From NCBI GenBank assembly GCA_905182475.1, contig CAJJBR010000031.1:1-52330 (forward strand): 52,330 nt of DNA. The letters are read 5' to 3'. Source of the DNA: Akkermansiaceae bacterium (lineage in GTDB: Bacteria; Verrucomicrobiota; Verrucomicrobiia; Verrucomicrobiales; Akkermansiaceae). A model generated the notes under the pieces. That model worked only from the letters and a program-made list of their open reading frames with translations. It was not told the DNA's origin and did not search any database. Position numbers and translations under genes: made by a program. Each line of letters begins with the position of its first letter. The first letter of the stretch is position 1. Positions 7,882-17,026 of this stretch are shown piece after piece.

Positions 7882-8853
7882 TTAGTGTCCCAATTCGCGA
7901 GCGACGAGCATGAGGGTCTCGCGGACGCCTGGGGCGAAGCCACCATCGGTCTGGACGGCGAGGAGGGTGTGGCCTTCGCGGATGAATTCGATTGGCACGG
8001 AGCCGGAGTAAAGTTTCAGAGCGCCGCTACCGAAGCCGAGGTTAGCGATGACGGTTTTGAGGGCGTCCACGGCGGCGATATCGGATTCACTGACGCGGGC
8101 GATCTGGCGGATGCCAGGAAGGGCGCGGGCGCGTTGGACGATTTCGTCGCGTGTCATTTCTCTGTCCACACCGAAGATGGCACGGAGTTCAAGCTGCTTG
8201 ATCGAGTAAGATGAGTCCGAGTTGGGATCATCGCTGGAAGAGGGTTGTGGGATCGCGGCGGGTGCAGGAGCGGCAGGAGCGGCAGGAGCGGGAGCTTGTG
8301 CTACCGGTTGAGGCTGCGGAGGGGAAGCGATGCGCGCTTCCTGTTGTAGTGGGGCTTCCTGTCTCGGAGCAGCCTCGGCCTGTGGCCATCCCCCGAACGG
8401 ACTTGGCGTCGGAGCAGGTTGGGCGGGTGCCGGAGCAGCGGCGGGTTCCATGCTGAAAGGGGAGGAGGCGCGCGCCTGTAGAGGAGCCGCGGCCGGAGCA
8501 GTTCCAAAAGGGCTTGCTTGGAGTGCCTGCGGTGGTGCTTCGAAGCCGAAGCCTTGCGGTTCGGATACTTGGAAAGGGGATACCTCTGGCTTGCGGCGCT
8601 CCGGGATACGGTTGGCCTTGGAATTGTTGGCGGTGTGATTCTCGGTGACGATAGCGAACGGCGAGTTCTTTTTCGGTGCGGGAGCTGGAGCTCCTGCAGG
8701 GGCGACTGAGAAAGGGCTGAGAGCGCCGTTCTGCGCGGCTGAAGCCGGGGTTTCCTTAGCGATCGCGAACGGAGAAGCGGGCGACCCAGGCGGTGCCTCT
8801 GCCGCAGAACTCTGGTTTGCGAATGTCTCGAAAATTCCTCGGGTCGTACTCAT
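7882..8853 (-). CDS. SPF-repeat protein with conserved C-terminal domain
   Basis: An unrecognised 323-residue protein in two parts. Residues 1 to ~205 are low-complexity Ala/Pro/Gln and contain seven Ser-Pro-Phe motifs spaced roughly 15-40 residues apart (SPFAIAKE, SPFSVAP, SPFAIVTE, SPFQVSE, SPFGTAP, SPFSMEP, SPFGGWP). Residues ~212-323 form a compact domain (IKQLELRAIFGVDREMTRDE to the end), weakly reminiscent of the roadblock/LC7 fold. No signal peptide or membrane segment is seen. The disordered tail with repeated short motifs suggests a multivalent binding partner. Convergent with recQ, with a 3-base gap. Confidence 0.8.
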   Translation of the reverse strand: MSTTRGIFETFANQSSAAEAPPGSPASPFAIAKETPASAAQNGALSPFSVAPAGAPAPAPKKNSPFAIVTENHTANNSKANRIPERRKPEVSPFQVSEPQGFGFEAPPQALQASPFGTAPAAAPLQARASSPFSMEPAAAPAPAQPAPTPSPFGGWPQAEAAPRQEAPLQQEARIASPPQPQPVAQAPAPAAPAAPAPAAIPQPSSSDDPNSDSSYSIKQLELRAIFGVDREMTRDEIVQRARALPGIRQIARVSESDIAAVDALKTVIANLGFGSGALKLYSGSVPIEFIREGHTLLAVQTDGGFAPGVRETLMLVARELGH

Positions 8854-8952
8854 GGTGGGTGGGGGTTCGGCGAACGATCTAACTAGCCCTAATAGGAATA
8901 AGATTTGTATAGCTGTAATGTCGAGCTATTAAGATAAAAGTTTTATGATTAG

Positions 8953-8967
8953 ATGGCCTCAAGCCAT
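8953..8967 (-). terminator. Possible hairpin after def
   Basis: ATGGC (8953-8957) and GCCAT (8963-8967) form a small stem about 10 bases past the def stop, within an AT-rich 125-base gap. There is no proper U-tract. Confidence 0.3.
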
Positions 8968-8978
8968 AAAAGATCGCT

Positions 8979-9533
8979 TTAACGGTTCTGTGCTGTAATC
9001 AGCCGTTTGAGCCGGTTTTTTACGCTCACTTTTCCGACTGCCGAGAGCCGATCCACGAAAAGGATGCCGTTGAGGTGGTCGGTCTCGTGTTGGATCGCCC
9101 GGGATAGTAATCCGTCAGTCTCTACCACGAGGGTAGTTCCGTCGATTTGTGGGAGGGTGGCTTTTACGTCGGCAGGGCGGCGGACTTCGCTGCGTATGCC
9201 TTCGATGCTAAGGCAGCCCTCGTAGTCAATTTCCTTCTCCTGGCCGAACTCAAGGGTCGGATTGATGAAAATCAGAGGCATGATGTCTTCGATTTCCGCA
9301 TCCTCCCCGTTTACTTTCAGGTAGGAAACGCACTCGGGATCGTGTGAAACATCGACCACTGCGAGCTGGAGATCTACTCCAATCTGCGGGGCCGCGAGGC
9401 CGACGCCGTTCGCATCCACCATGGTTTCGATCATGTTGGCGACAAGTTCTTGTGTTTCCGCGCCCGTATTTTCGACGGGGCGGCACTGCTGGCGTAGGAC
9501 GGGATCGCCGTACTGGACGATTGGAAGAAGCAT
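8979..9533 (-). CDS. def: Peptide deformylase
   Basis: A 184-residue metallo-hydrolase that removes the N-formyl group from nascent proteins. All three family motifs are present: GVGLAAPQIG (residues 43-52), EGCLS with metal ligand Cys107, and HETDH (149-153), which supplies two histidine ligands and the catalytic Glu. The frame is open further upstream, but MLLPIVQYGDPVLR is the usual deformylase start, so the ATG at 9533 is preferred. It follows the decayed DUF4139-like gene on the same strand. Confidence 0.93.
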   Translation of the reverse strand: MLLPIVQYGDPVLRQQCRPVENTGAETQELVANMIETMVDANGVGLAAPQIGVDLQLAVVDVSHDPECVSYLKVNGEDAEIEDIMPLIFINPTLEFGQEKEIDYEGCLSIEGIRSEVRRPADVKATLPQIDGTTLVVETDGLLSRAIQHETDHLNGILFVDRLSAVGKVSVKNRLKRLITAQNR

Positions 9534-9641
9534 GGAAAGGTTTCGGGTATAATAAGTTGCGACCGGGGGAGCAAAATGCGGAAAGCGTTTTGGGTCGAGT
9601 GGAAAGTGTCGTGCGGCGATCGCCATCCTGAATTCAACGAG

Positions 9642-10696
9642 TTATTCCTCCGCTTTCCGCCGGAGCATCACCATTTGGAGATATCCGCCCGTTTGTAGCC
9701 CTTCGTCCATGCCGAGACTCCAATGGAAAGATCGCTGTGGAACTCCCTGCTTTCCGATAAAAGAGCGGCATAGAATTTTTTTGAATCCCTGTCTCCGAGA
9801 TGCTGGAGCTGTTGGAAAAATGCTGAGAGGGAGGTGCCGGGCCAGAGGGGGGGAATCAACGGAGCCGAAACGGATGTTCGGGTAGCCGGAGATGAGCTGG
9901 AGTTCGGTATTTTCGAGATCCGTCATCTCGTTGCGAATCACCGCGCTGTGGCGGATGCGGAGGTTTTACGGGTCAGTGAGGTCGATGCGGTAGGAAGGCG
10001 CCCAGGCGAGACCTTTGGAGAGATAGGTGATGGTGACGGTGCCGCCGGTTTCCGGAACTTCGCCGACCTCGAAGATGAGCACGGGTTTCTCGACAAGTCG
10101 GGTGGCAGGCTTGAAGGGGCCGTTGACGGAGAGGGAGGTGATGTAGGATTGGTTGATGTAATTGCGGGTGCCGTTCTTTTCGGTGACGACAAGGAAGTTT
10201 CCGGTGGTGGGCTGGGTGGGGATTCTGTTATTTTCGGAAAGCCTGTTGCGTTGCCATAAGTAGGAACCGTTGGAAGGATTGAGCGAGCTGTAGTTGGTGT
10301 TCCATGTTTTCGCGGCGTCCAAGGGCGGTATGTCCCAAACGGTGCCGGTGGCCGTGGCGCTAGTTTCCCCGGATCGGTAGGTGACGGAAATGTCCTTGCC
10401 AGCGAGGTCTTTCTGGAGCCTTCCTCCGGGTTTTCAGACTCATCGGTCTCGCTGATCATGCGGGTGGTGGACTGGATGATGACTTTGCCGTCGCTTTCCA
10501 CCCATAGCGAGCCGTGGACGACATTGGGGACTTTTTCCCAGCAGTAATTGCTTGGCCCATCAATGGGGAAGCTGGCGCGGACGACAGTGAGACCGTTCTT
10601 GAACATGCCGACGGAGTCGAGAGTGGGGGTGACAGTTTTTTCCCCGAAGGCGAGGGAGGCGGAAGCGGTGAGGAGCAGGAGTACTTGGATTTTCAT
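9642..10696 (-). pseudogene. Decayed DUF4139-like secreted protein gene
   Basis: Homology runs through several frames. It begins with a signal peptide (MKIQVLLLLTASASLAFG, start 10696). Near 10425-10440 the reading shifts to the frame encoding DLAGKDISVTYRSG and on to VTITYLSKGLAWAPSYRIDL, the typical DUF4139 (mucoidy-inhibitor-like) stretch. An in-frame TAA at 9963-9965 interrupts it right after RIDLTDP, and the same frame resumes with NLRIRHSAVIRNEMTDLENT. A further shift near 9850 moves to the frame with PGTSLSAFFQQL. At least two frameshifts and one nonsense codon make this a pseudogene. Confidence 0.8.
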
Positions 10697-10792
10697 AAGG
10701 GGTATGCTTAGCGTAAGCATAGCGATTTTTGGGTAAAAAGGATGTAAAAAAATCTCCTCTCCATCGTCCGTGTATTGGCTACTTTACCTACA

Positions 10793-11785
10793 ATGAAAGC
10801 CGGGGCGCAGCAGAAACATTTGTTTTATATGGAGATGGCGAAGCTGCTCCAGGCGGGCTTCGATATCCGCCGCGCTGCCGGTGTGATGGGGAATGCGAAA
10901 CTCCCATCGGCGCAGGTGCTCCTGCTGAAAGACCTCAATGACGGCCTCCAATCCGGTGAGAGTATCACCGATGCCTTTGCTAAGGATGCGCGTGCCATCA
11001 GCAGTCTGGAGCGCAGTATGATCGCGGCGGGAGAGCGCGGCGGGAAGCTCGCCCCCGCCTTTCAGCACCTCTCAGACTACTTCGGCATGGTCGCATCCGT
11101 GCGGCGGGAGATCGTGAAAGGAATGATCTATCCACTCATCGTCCTCCATTTAGGGATTTTCATCGGCACGGTGCCACTCTCACTGATGGGCGAGCGGCCG
11201 ACAGCAGGGCAGGTCGTTGGAGGGTTCGCCACCAACCTCCTTGTCCTCTATGTTTCCGCCGCTTCCCTGTTTTTTATTGGCCGAATTGTCCTGAAAAAAT
11301 CCTCAAAAAAACCTGGCCTCGACCACGCTCTCAACCGCATCCCGTGGATTGGCAGCGCGCGCAGGAACATGGCCATGTCCCGCTTCTGCAAAGTCTATTA
11401 CGCCTGCCTGATGGCCAGCATTTCCATGGTGGAAACCGTCCGTGTCTCTTCGGAATCCGCACAAGCAGGAATGATACGTCGTGCGGGAAAACGAATCGGC
11501 GTAGCCGCGGCGGAAGGAAACCTCCTCGGCCCGCAATTTATCGCAGAAGATGCCTTTCCCTCAGAATTCGCCCGCTCCTACGCCACTGGCGAGGAAGCCG
11601 GCACCCTCGATACCGATATGGGCAACTGGTCTAGTAAATTCCAAGAGAACGCCGAGTCCGCGATGAAAATGGCCTCGGTTATGGTTCCTAAAATTCTCTA
11701 CTTTTTCATCATGGCCTACGTCGCCTGGAAGATCATCGGGTTCTTCACTGGTTACTACGCGGGGCTGGATAGTATCGGAGAGTAG
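10793..11785 (+). CDS. Type II secretion F / PilC-like inner-membrane protein
   Basis: A 330-residue polytopic protein with two GspF-type domains. The first (about residues 5-125) has AKLLQAGFDIRRA and MIAAGERGGKLAPAFQHLSDYF, followed by a hydrophobic pair near 125-180. The second (about 205-325) repeats the pattern with ASISMVETVRVSSE and YATGEEAGTLDTDMGNWSSKF, and ends in a final helix. GspF/PilC proteins form the inner-membrane platform of type II secretion or type IV pili, but no ATPase or secretin gene is nearby, so this is a solitary paralogue. ATG at 10793 is chosen; an in-frame TTG lies 18 bases upstream. Confidence 0.75.
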   Translation: MKAGAQQKHLFYMEMAKLLQAGFDIRRAAGVMGNAKLPSAQVLLLKDLNDGLQSGESITDAFAKDARAISSLERSMIAAGERGGKLAPAFQHLSDYFGMVASVRREIVKGMIYPLIVLHLGIFIGTVPLSLMGERPTAGQVVGGFATNLLVLYVSAASLFFIGRIVLKKSSKKPGLDHALNRIPWIGSARRNMAMSRFCKVYYACLMASISMVETVRVSSESAQAGMIRRAGKRIGVAAAEGNLLGPQFIAEDAFPSEFARSYATGEEAGTLDTDMGNWSSKFQENAESAMKMASVMVPKILYFFIMAYVAWKIIGFFTGYYAGLDSIGE

Positions 11786-12134
11786 GGGGTGTTCCTGCAC
11801 CGCGCAAATTTCTAGCTGCGAACTGATTCTTGCGGGTTCGGTGTCACATTGCTGTCACGAAGAAATCCTCTACCTCGCTGATCTCGCAGGGAAACAAAAC
11901 CACTATTCCCGAAAACAAATTGGTTGGTGCTACCGGCATTCGACTGCCCTGCGGTCATGAAAATATCTACGGTCGCGGCTTTGCTGGGGAGAGAAATGAT
12001 CAGCGATGCGACTAAAATAGAAATTTGTATATCGACTCAAACAGGTGGGTGAGGCCGGCGATGGATTGGGTCGAAAAAGTGGCCCGTGGCACCAACGATC
12101 GCCACGAGACTCTCGTCTAGCCGAAGCTCTTTAA

Positions 12135-12670
12135 AGGCGGAACCATCAGGCCAGCCTCTCGGCGACCCTGGAGGATCAGGGGCAGTTCCTCGGAAGCATC
12201 GAATACATGGACAGAATCTGGCTGGAGTATCCGGACACGCCGGCAGTGGTTTCGACTCATTTTGCGCTCTCGCAGCAGTTGTTTGAAAAAGCACCCAAGG
12301 CGCATGAGTTGAAGGCTGAGGAGGAAAGGCGGCGCAGGGCGCGCGGCGACGGCAAGGACTACCGCGACCGCAAGGCGATCTTGCCGCTCAAGGAGGAGGG
12401 TGCCTATCTGGTGATCTACCTGGGCGAAAATCACCTCGGTCAACAGGCTACTCCAAATCAGCCACCCACTCCGCAGCAGAAGGGCGGGCAACTGAAATAG
12501 CTCCAGCAGGGCGACTACTTGAACAACCTTGGTGATTCTAATAAAATGATTCAGCACGGTAATATCGAAGGCTGGAACAGCTTGCGCCGGGGTGAAGGTG
12601 GCAAGGGAGTCGAGATCCAACAGGCGGAGTGAGAACGTACCTATGAGTTTCGGAGCCTCGGCAGGTTAGT
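12135..12670 (+). pseudogene. Degraded coding remnant of unknown family
   Basis: One frame encodes protein-like sequence interrupted by stops: LEDQGQFLGSIEYMDRIWLE to EEGAYLVIYLGENHL, a TAG at 12498-12500, then GDYLNNLGDSNKMIQHGNIE to KGVEIQQAE, a TGA near 12631, then ERTYEFRSLGR. Helical, TPR-like character at the start is only an impression. The whole 11786-12876 gap holds no intact gene; apart from this remnant nothing definite is seen. Confidence 0.45.
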
Positions 12671-12876
12671 AGTGCCATCGCTGGTGCCAGCGTGCTCACA
12701 ATCAAGGGGATGGCGGGTGGTTTTTGAAACCGCCAGCCTGCTCGTTCATTTTCTGCTGCTCGCCATTCTTACCTGTGTGATCACGGCTCACTCCCCAATG
12801 GAATCATCTTGGGAAGGGTGGATCCGAATCCGCCTTGAAAGGTGGCCGGGGAAGTGGAAAGTGGGGGGGAGGAAAT

Positions 12877-14091
12877 ATGGATTACAAGCAGGCGATAGAT
12901 TGGCTTTTCGGGACTCAGCAGTTTGGGATTAAGCTGGGGTTGGATGGGCCGCGGAAGTTGCTTAAAGAGTTTTTGGCCTACCCGAAGCACGGGGTGAAGG
13001 TGGCGCACGTGGCCGGGACGAATGGCAAGGGCAGCGTCTGTGCGATGATGGATAGGGTGGCGCGGGCTTGCGGGCGGCGGACAGGGCTTTTTACATCGCC
13101 ACATCTGATCGACTACCGGGAGCGGATACAGGTTTCCGGGGAAATGATTTCCGAGGAGCGGTGCGCGGAACTCTTGACGGAGGTGCGGGCGGTTTGCGAG
13201 GGGCTGGAGGTGCATCCGACGTTTTTTGAGATCACCCTGGCGGTGGCGATGCGGTGGTTTGGCGAGAGGGGCTGCGAGCTGATTATTTTGGAAACGGGTA
13301 TGGGCGGTCGGCTGGATGCGACGACGGCTGTTCCTGCAGATGTGTGTGCGATCACGCCCATCGGGATGGATCATAGCCAATGGCTGGGCGATACCCTCGG
13401 CAAGGTGGCGGCGGAGAAGGCGGGAATTTTCCTCGAAAGGGTGCCTGCTGTTTCATCGCCGCAGGAGAATGAGGCGCGGATTGTTCTGGAAAAGGAGGCG
13501 AATGAGAAGCGGACGCCATTGCGATTTATTGAGGAGCCGCTGGAAGGTTACGGGATCGCGCTGGCGGGTGCTCACCAGAAATGGAATGCGGCGGTGGCTT
13601 TGGCCACCCTGCATGAGCTGGGGATGCGGTTGGGGTATGAGAGTGTCGCAGAGGGTTTGTCGAAAGTGTCCTGGCCGGGGAGGTTCGAGAGGATTTCGTC
13701 AGAAGGAACTGAAGTGGTTCTGGACGGTGCGCATAATCCGCAGGCGGCGAAGGCGCTGAGGGATACGTGGCTGGAGGAATACGGGGAAGGTATCGGGACG
13801 CTAATTTTCGGTGCGGTGGAGTCGAAAGATGTTTCAGGGATACTCGCGGAGCTGCACGGGCTGAATGCTCGGATGATGTTCTGCAAGGTCGGGACGCTGC
13901 GTGGGCTGGCTGCGGAGGAATTGGTGGAATCCCTGCCCGAGGGTAAGGCTGAGAGCTATGAAAATTTCCAAGAAGCTATCGCCGCTGCGCGGAAAAACGG
14001 CGGGCCGGTGCTGGTAGCTGGCTCGCTTTTCCTCGTCGGGGAAGCGCGGGCGGAGCTGCTGGGCGGGGAGTTTCTGGCGAGTGCTCAGTAG
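12877..14091 (+). CDS. folC: Folylpolyglutamate synthase / dihydrofolate synthase
   Basis: A 404-residue Mur-ligase-family enzyme that adds glutamate to folates and, in bifunctional members, to dihydropteroate. The ATP-binding loop GTNGKGS lies near residues 48-54. Other hallmarks are FTSPHLIDYRERIQV, LETGMGGRLDATT, ITPIGMDHSQWLGDT and, late, VVLDGAHNPQAAKAL. Length is normal. The ATG at 12877 is preferred because GGGGGAGGAAAT precedes it and MDYKQAIDWLF is a usual start. Convergent with ftsY. Confidence 0.92.
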   Translation: MDYKQAIDWLFGTQQFGIKLGLDGPRKLLKEFLAYPKHGVKVAHVAGTNGKGSVCAMMDRVARACGRRTGLFTSPHLIDYRERIQVSGEMISEERCAELLTEVRAVCEGLEVHPTFFEITLAVAMRWFGERGCELIILETGMGGRLDATTAVPADVCAITPIGMDHSQWLGDTLGKVAAEKAGIFLERVPAVSSPQENEARIVLEKEANEKRTPLRFIEEPLEGYGIALAGAHQKWNAAVALATLHELGMRLGYESVAEGLSKVSWPGRFERISSEGTEVVLDGAHNPQAAKALRDTWLEEYGEGIGTLIFGAVESKDVSGILAELHGLNARMMFCKVGTLRGLAAEELVESLPEGKAESYENFQEAIAAARKNGGPVLVAGSLFLVGEARAELLGGEFLASAQ

Positions 14092-14172
14092 GGCAATTGA
14101 ACGGGCATCTAGATTTGCGGTTTCTATATGTGTGGATTGGAAAGGAGCCAAGGAGCAAACTCAAGCGGCGAA

Positions 14173-14204
14173 CCAGCATCTCGCCCCTCCAGCATCTCGC
14201 TCCT
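14173..14204. repeat. 16-bp tandem duplication between folC and ftsY
   Basis: CCAGCATCTCGCCCCT is followed directly by CCAGCATCTCGCTCCT, with one mismatch. AAAGGAGC at 14141-14148 is complementary to GCTCCTTT at 14199-14206, so the convergent gap can fold, though with a 50-base loop. Confidence 0.7.
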
Positions 14205-14209
14205 TTGAT

Positions 14210-15061
14210 CTAAAGCACCTCGCCAACGAACCTGTCTTTCTCGAAGATGGAGAAGGCTTCGGGTTCTTCGCCGGTGCCGATGAAGCGCGGGGCGACTTTG
14301 AGCTGGTCGTAGATGGTGATGGCGATCCCGCCTTTGCCCGAGCCGTCGAGCTTGGTGACGATGACGCCGTCGAGTGGGCTGGCTTTGTGAAATTCCCTGG
14401 CTTGGTTGAGCGCGTTCGAGCCGGTGGAGGCATCGACTACAAGGAAGGTGAGATCCGGTGCCTTTTCATCCTGCTTGGCGATGGTGCGGCGGATTTTTCC
14501 GAGCTCCTCCATGAGATTGTGGCGGGTGTGGATGCGGCCTGCGGTATCGCAGATGAGGAAATCGGCGTTTTGCGCGATGGCTTGCTTGTGTGCGTTGAAG
14601 CAGACGGAGGAGGGATCGGAGTTCGGCTTTCCGGTGACGACGGGGATGTCGAGGCGGTCGCCCCAGCGCTGGAGTTGCTCTACGGCGGCGGCGCGGAAGG
14701 TATCTGCGGCGGCGAGCATGACGGAGTGTCCGCGGTTTTTCAGCCACAGGCCGAGTTTTGCGGAGGAGGTGGTTTTCCCGGTACCATTGACGCCGACGAT
14801 TAGAATGACGACCGGTTTGCCTTCGGCGCGTGGCGCAGGTGGTGGGGTGTCTTCTGGGAGGACGGTTGAGAGTCTTTTTTTAGTGACTTCTACGACATCC
14901 TCGGCAGTGATTTCGCGACCGAGATCGTAGAGTTCATCGACGATGGCGATGGATTGTTTCGCGCCGAGGTCGGAGGCGATAAGGTTTGCCTCCAGTTCGT
15001 CCCAATCGACTTCCGCCTGATCGGCGATCTTGTTGAAGAGCTTTTTGAAAAATCCTGCCAT
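14210..15061 (-). CDS. ftsY: Signal recognition particle receptor FtsY
   Basis: A 283-residue SRP-type GTPase that docks SRP-ribosome complexes at the inner membrane. It has a short N-domain (residues 1 to ~75) and a G-domain: P-loop GVNGTGKTT (90-98), DTFRAAAVEQL, LICDTAGRIHT (about 170-180) and TKLDGSGKGG (about 239-248). The acidic A-domain of E. coli FtsY is absent, as in many bacteria. The amphipathic N-terminus MAGFFKKLFNKI probably binds lipid. Convergent with folC. An AAACTTTAAA-type leader repeat lies about 26-50 bases upstream of its ATG. Confidence 0.94.
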   Translation of the reverse strand: MAGFFKKLFNKIADQAEVDWDELEANLIASDLGAKQSIAIVDELYDLGREITAEDVVEVTKKRLSTVLPEDTPPPAPRAEGKPVVILIVGVNGTGKTTSSAKLGLWLKNRGHSVMLAAADTFRAAAVEQLQRWGDRLDIPVVTGKPNSDPSSVCFNAHKQAIAQNADFLICDTAGRIHTRHNLMEELGKIRRTIAKQDEKAPDLTFLVVDASTGSNALNQAREFHKASPLDGVIVTKLDGSGKGGIAITIYDQLKVAPRFIGTGEEPEAFSIFEKDRFVGEVL

Positions 15062-15086
15062 GTGTGCCGGGAGGCTAATCGGGGAT

Positions 15087-15112
15087 GGGAAACTTTAAAC
15101 TCTAAATTTCAA
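15087..15112 (-). repeat. AAACTTTAAA-family leader repeat upstream of ftsY
   Basis: On the plus strand the stretch reads GGGAAACTTTAAACTC then TAAATTTCAA. Related copies lie upstream of metG (35764), the TPR gene (36252), the PpiD-like gene (38015) and the M16 peptidase (45799), always on the 5' side of a minus-strand gene. Confidence 0.75.
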
Positions 15113-15117
15113 TATGG

Positions 15118-15240
15118 AGAAGGGTCTTTCCAAGCCCTTTGCGGAGAATAGGTAAGCAAGGTTCCACAATGGGAAAATTACTCCTGCTGACATTCCGTAG
15201 AAGACCGGGGTTGTGTCAAAGGGCTTGGAAAGACCCTTCT
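15118..15240. repeat. Perfect 24-bp inverted repeat between ftsY and mutL
   Basis: The arm at 15118-15141 (AGAAGGGTCTTTCCAAGCCC plus TTTG) is exactly reverse-complemented at 15217-15240, with a 75-base spacer. Each arm also has partial internal symmetry. The element lies between divergent genes. The left arm resembles the terminator hairpin near 36313-36332, sharing TATGGAGAAGGG. Confidence 0.85.
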
Positions 15241-15294
15241 ACTTATCGGGAATCGAGGTTGCGGATTTGGTTTCCAGAATGCAAAATAGCTGTG

Positions 15295-17001
15295 ATGCCG
15301 ATTGTAAAAGTTCTTCCCGATATCCTTGCCAGCCAGGTAGCGGCGGGTGAGGTGGTGGAGCGTCCGGCGAGTGTGGTGAAAGAGCTGGTGGAAAACAGCA
15401 TCGATGCGGGAGCCAAGTCGGTGTTGGTGGATATTGAAAAGGGCGGGGTGGCGCTGATTCGCGTTTCCGATGACGGCTCGGGGATGGTGAGAGAGGATGC
15501 GCTGCTATCTTTAGAAAGGCATGCGACGAGCAAGCTGCGGACATCTCAGGACTTGGCGGCGATTACTACCATGGGTTTCCGGGGGGAGGCGGTGCCGAGT
15601 ATCGCGAGTGTGGCGAAGTTCCGGATGGTGACGCGGCGGGCGGAGGATGTTTCTGGGACGGAGATCATCGTGGATGGTGGCAAACTCCGTGATGTCCGCG
15701 ATGCGGGAGGGGCACCGGGGACGGTGATCGAGGCGCGCAGTTTGTTTTTCAATATGCCTGCGCGTCGGAAATTCATGCGGGCGGAGACGACCGAAGCGGC
15801 GCATGTGGAGCAACAGCTTCGGCTTCACGCGCTGGCGGCTCCGGGCGTGCGATTCCGTTTCCGGAAGGACGATCGGGTGGTTTTCGATCTGCCGGGAGTG
15901 GCGCGGACGGTGGATAGAGTGAGGCAGCTTGTGGGGAATGCGATCGGCGGCGAGCTGGTCGCGGTGCCGGAGTGCATGGGGCCGGGGATTAGCGTGACGG
16001 GATTTGTTTTGCCGGCGCAGCACGCGCGCAAGGGCAGGCGGCACCAGTTCGTTTTCCTGAACGGCAGGCCGATTGAGGATGCGGCCGTATCAAAAGGTTT
16101 GGCCGAGGGTTTCCGGGGAAATATCCAAGAAGGGCTGCATCCGGCGGCTTGGCTGTGGCTGGAAGTTGAGCCGCAACTGGTGGATGTGAATGTGCATCCT
16201 GCGAAGAAGGAAGTGAGGTTCCACCGCCCGTATGAGATCCGAGATCTGATTTCTCAAGCAGTTGGAGAAAGTTTGCGTCCCGTCCCAGCGAAAACTCCGG
16301 AGCCTGAGGAAACACCTTCGTGGCAGAGCGCCGCGCCTGCCACATCGAGCGGACCGCTCTTCCATTCGCAGCAGCCGGAGCTGGTTATTGAAGCTCCCGC
16401 AACCGAAAACCCCTCACCGAAAAACAACGGTCCGGACTTCCGGTTGATAGGCATGCTTCAGGAGCGGTATGTGATTTTGGAAAGTTCGGACGGGCTTGTG
16501 CTCTTCGATCCGAAAGCTGCACGGGAGCGCATCCTCTTCGAACGCATGGGAAAGGCTAGGAAGGCTGGAATGGAAACGCAGAATCTCCTTGTGCCTATTC
16601 TAACGGAGCTGGATCCGAGGGATCTCGATCTTTTACTCAGAGAGAAACTGTCCCTGCTGGAAGCAGGGTTGGAGATCGAAGCCTTCGGCGGAAACACCCT
16701 CCAAATCCGTAGCGTGCCTGGCTGCGTGGAGATCGCTGATCCAAAGTCCTTTCTCGACGATATCCTAGAGGAAATGCTCCACGGCCCGGTATCCGCGGGG
16801 AAATTCGCCTTCGAGCGCCTCGCCCGTATCATTTCCAACAAAGCGGCGAGCCGGGTGAGCCCCAGGCTTTCCGAGGCATCCGCTTTGTTAGAGGAGCTTT
16901 TCCAATGCGACCTGCCGTATTGCGCGGCGGACGGGAGGCCCACCCTTACCGAATACAACCGCAAGGATATCGACCGCAGGTTTGGTGTCGGCAGGGGGTG
17001 A
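15295..17001 (+). CDS. mutL: DNA mismatch repair protein MutL
   Basis: A 568-residue GHKL ATPase that couples mismatch recognition to strand removal. The N-terminal half has the ATP-site motifs: VVKELVENSIDAGA (Glu and Asn of motif I), DDGSGM, ATSKL and GFRGEALPSI-like (here GFRGEAVPSI), then VNVHPAKKEVRF near residue 305. A variable Pro/Ser-rich linker precedes the C-terminal dimerisation domain (about 390-568). The endonuclease motif DQHAxxExxxYE is not present where expected (FDPKAARERILFE instead), so it is likely a non-nicking type. The frame opens further upstream into the inverted repeat, but MPIVKVLPDILASQVAAGEV is the canonical start. Confidence 0.93.
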   Translation: MPIVKVLPDILASQVAAGEVVERPASVVKELVENSIDAGAKSVLVDIEKGGVALIRVSDDGSGMVREDALLSLERHATSKLRTSQDLAAITTMGFRGEAVPSIASVAKFRMVTRRAEDVSGTEIIVDGGKLRDVRDAGGAPGTVIEARSLFFNMPARRKFMRAETTEAAHVEQQLRLHALAAPGVRFRFRKDDRVVFDLPGVARTVDRVRQLVGNAIGGELVAVPECMGPGISVTGFVLPAQHARKGRRHQFVFLNGRPIEDAAVSKGLAEGFRGNIQEGLHPAAWLWLEVEPQLVDVNVHPAKKEVRFHRPYEIRDLISQAVGESLRPVPAKTPEPEETPSWQSAAPATSSGPLFHSQQPELVIEAPATENPSPKNNGPDFRLIGMLQERYVILESSDGLVLFDPKAARERILFERMGKARKAGMETQNLLVPILTELDPRDLDLLLREKLSLLEAGLEIEAFGGNTLQIRSVPGCVEIADPKSFLDDILEEMLHGPVSAGKFAFERLARIISNKAASRVSPRLSEASALLEELFQCDLPYCAADGRPTLTEYNRKDIDRRFGVGRG

Positions 17002-17010
17002 ACCTACGTG

Positions 17011-17026
17011 ATCGCGTTAACGCGAT
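17011..17026. terminator. Palindromic hairpin after mutL
   Basis: ATCGCGTTAACGCGAT is a perfect 16-bp palindrome 9 bases past the mutL stop and is followed by TTTTG. It fits a rho-independent terminator with a short U-tract, though perfect symmetry also suits a protein-binding site. Confidence 0.6.

Noticed and set aside
12672..12932. ORF with a hydrophobic segment running into folC
   Set aside because: It overlaps the folC start in another frame, has no homology signal, and follows decayed DNA.
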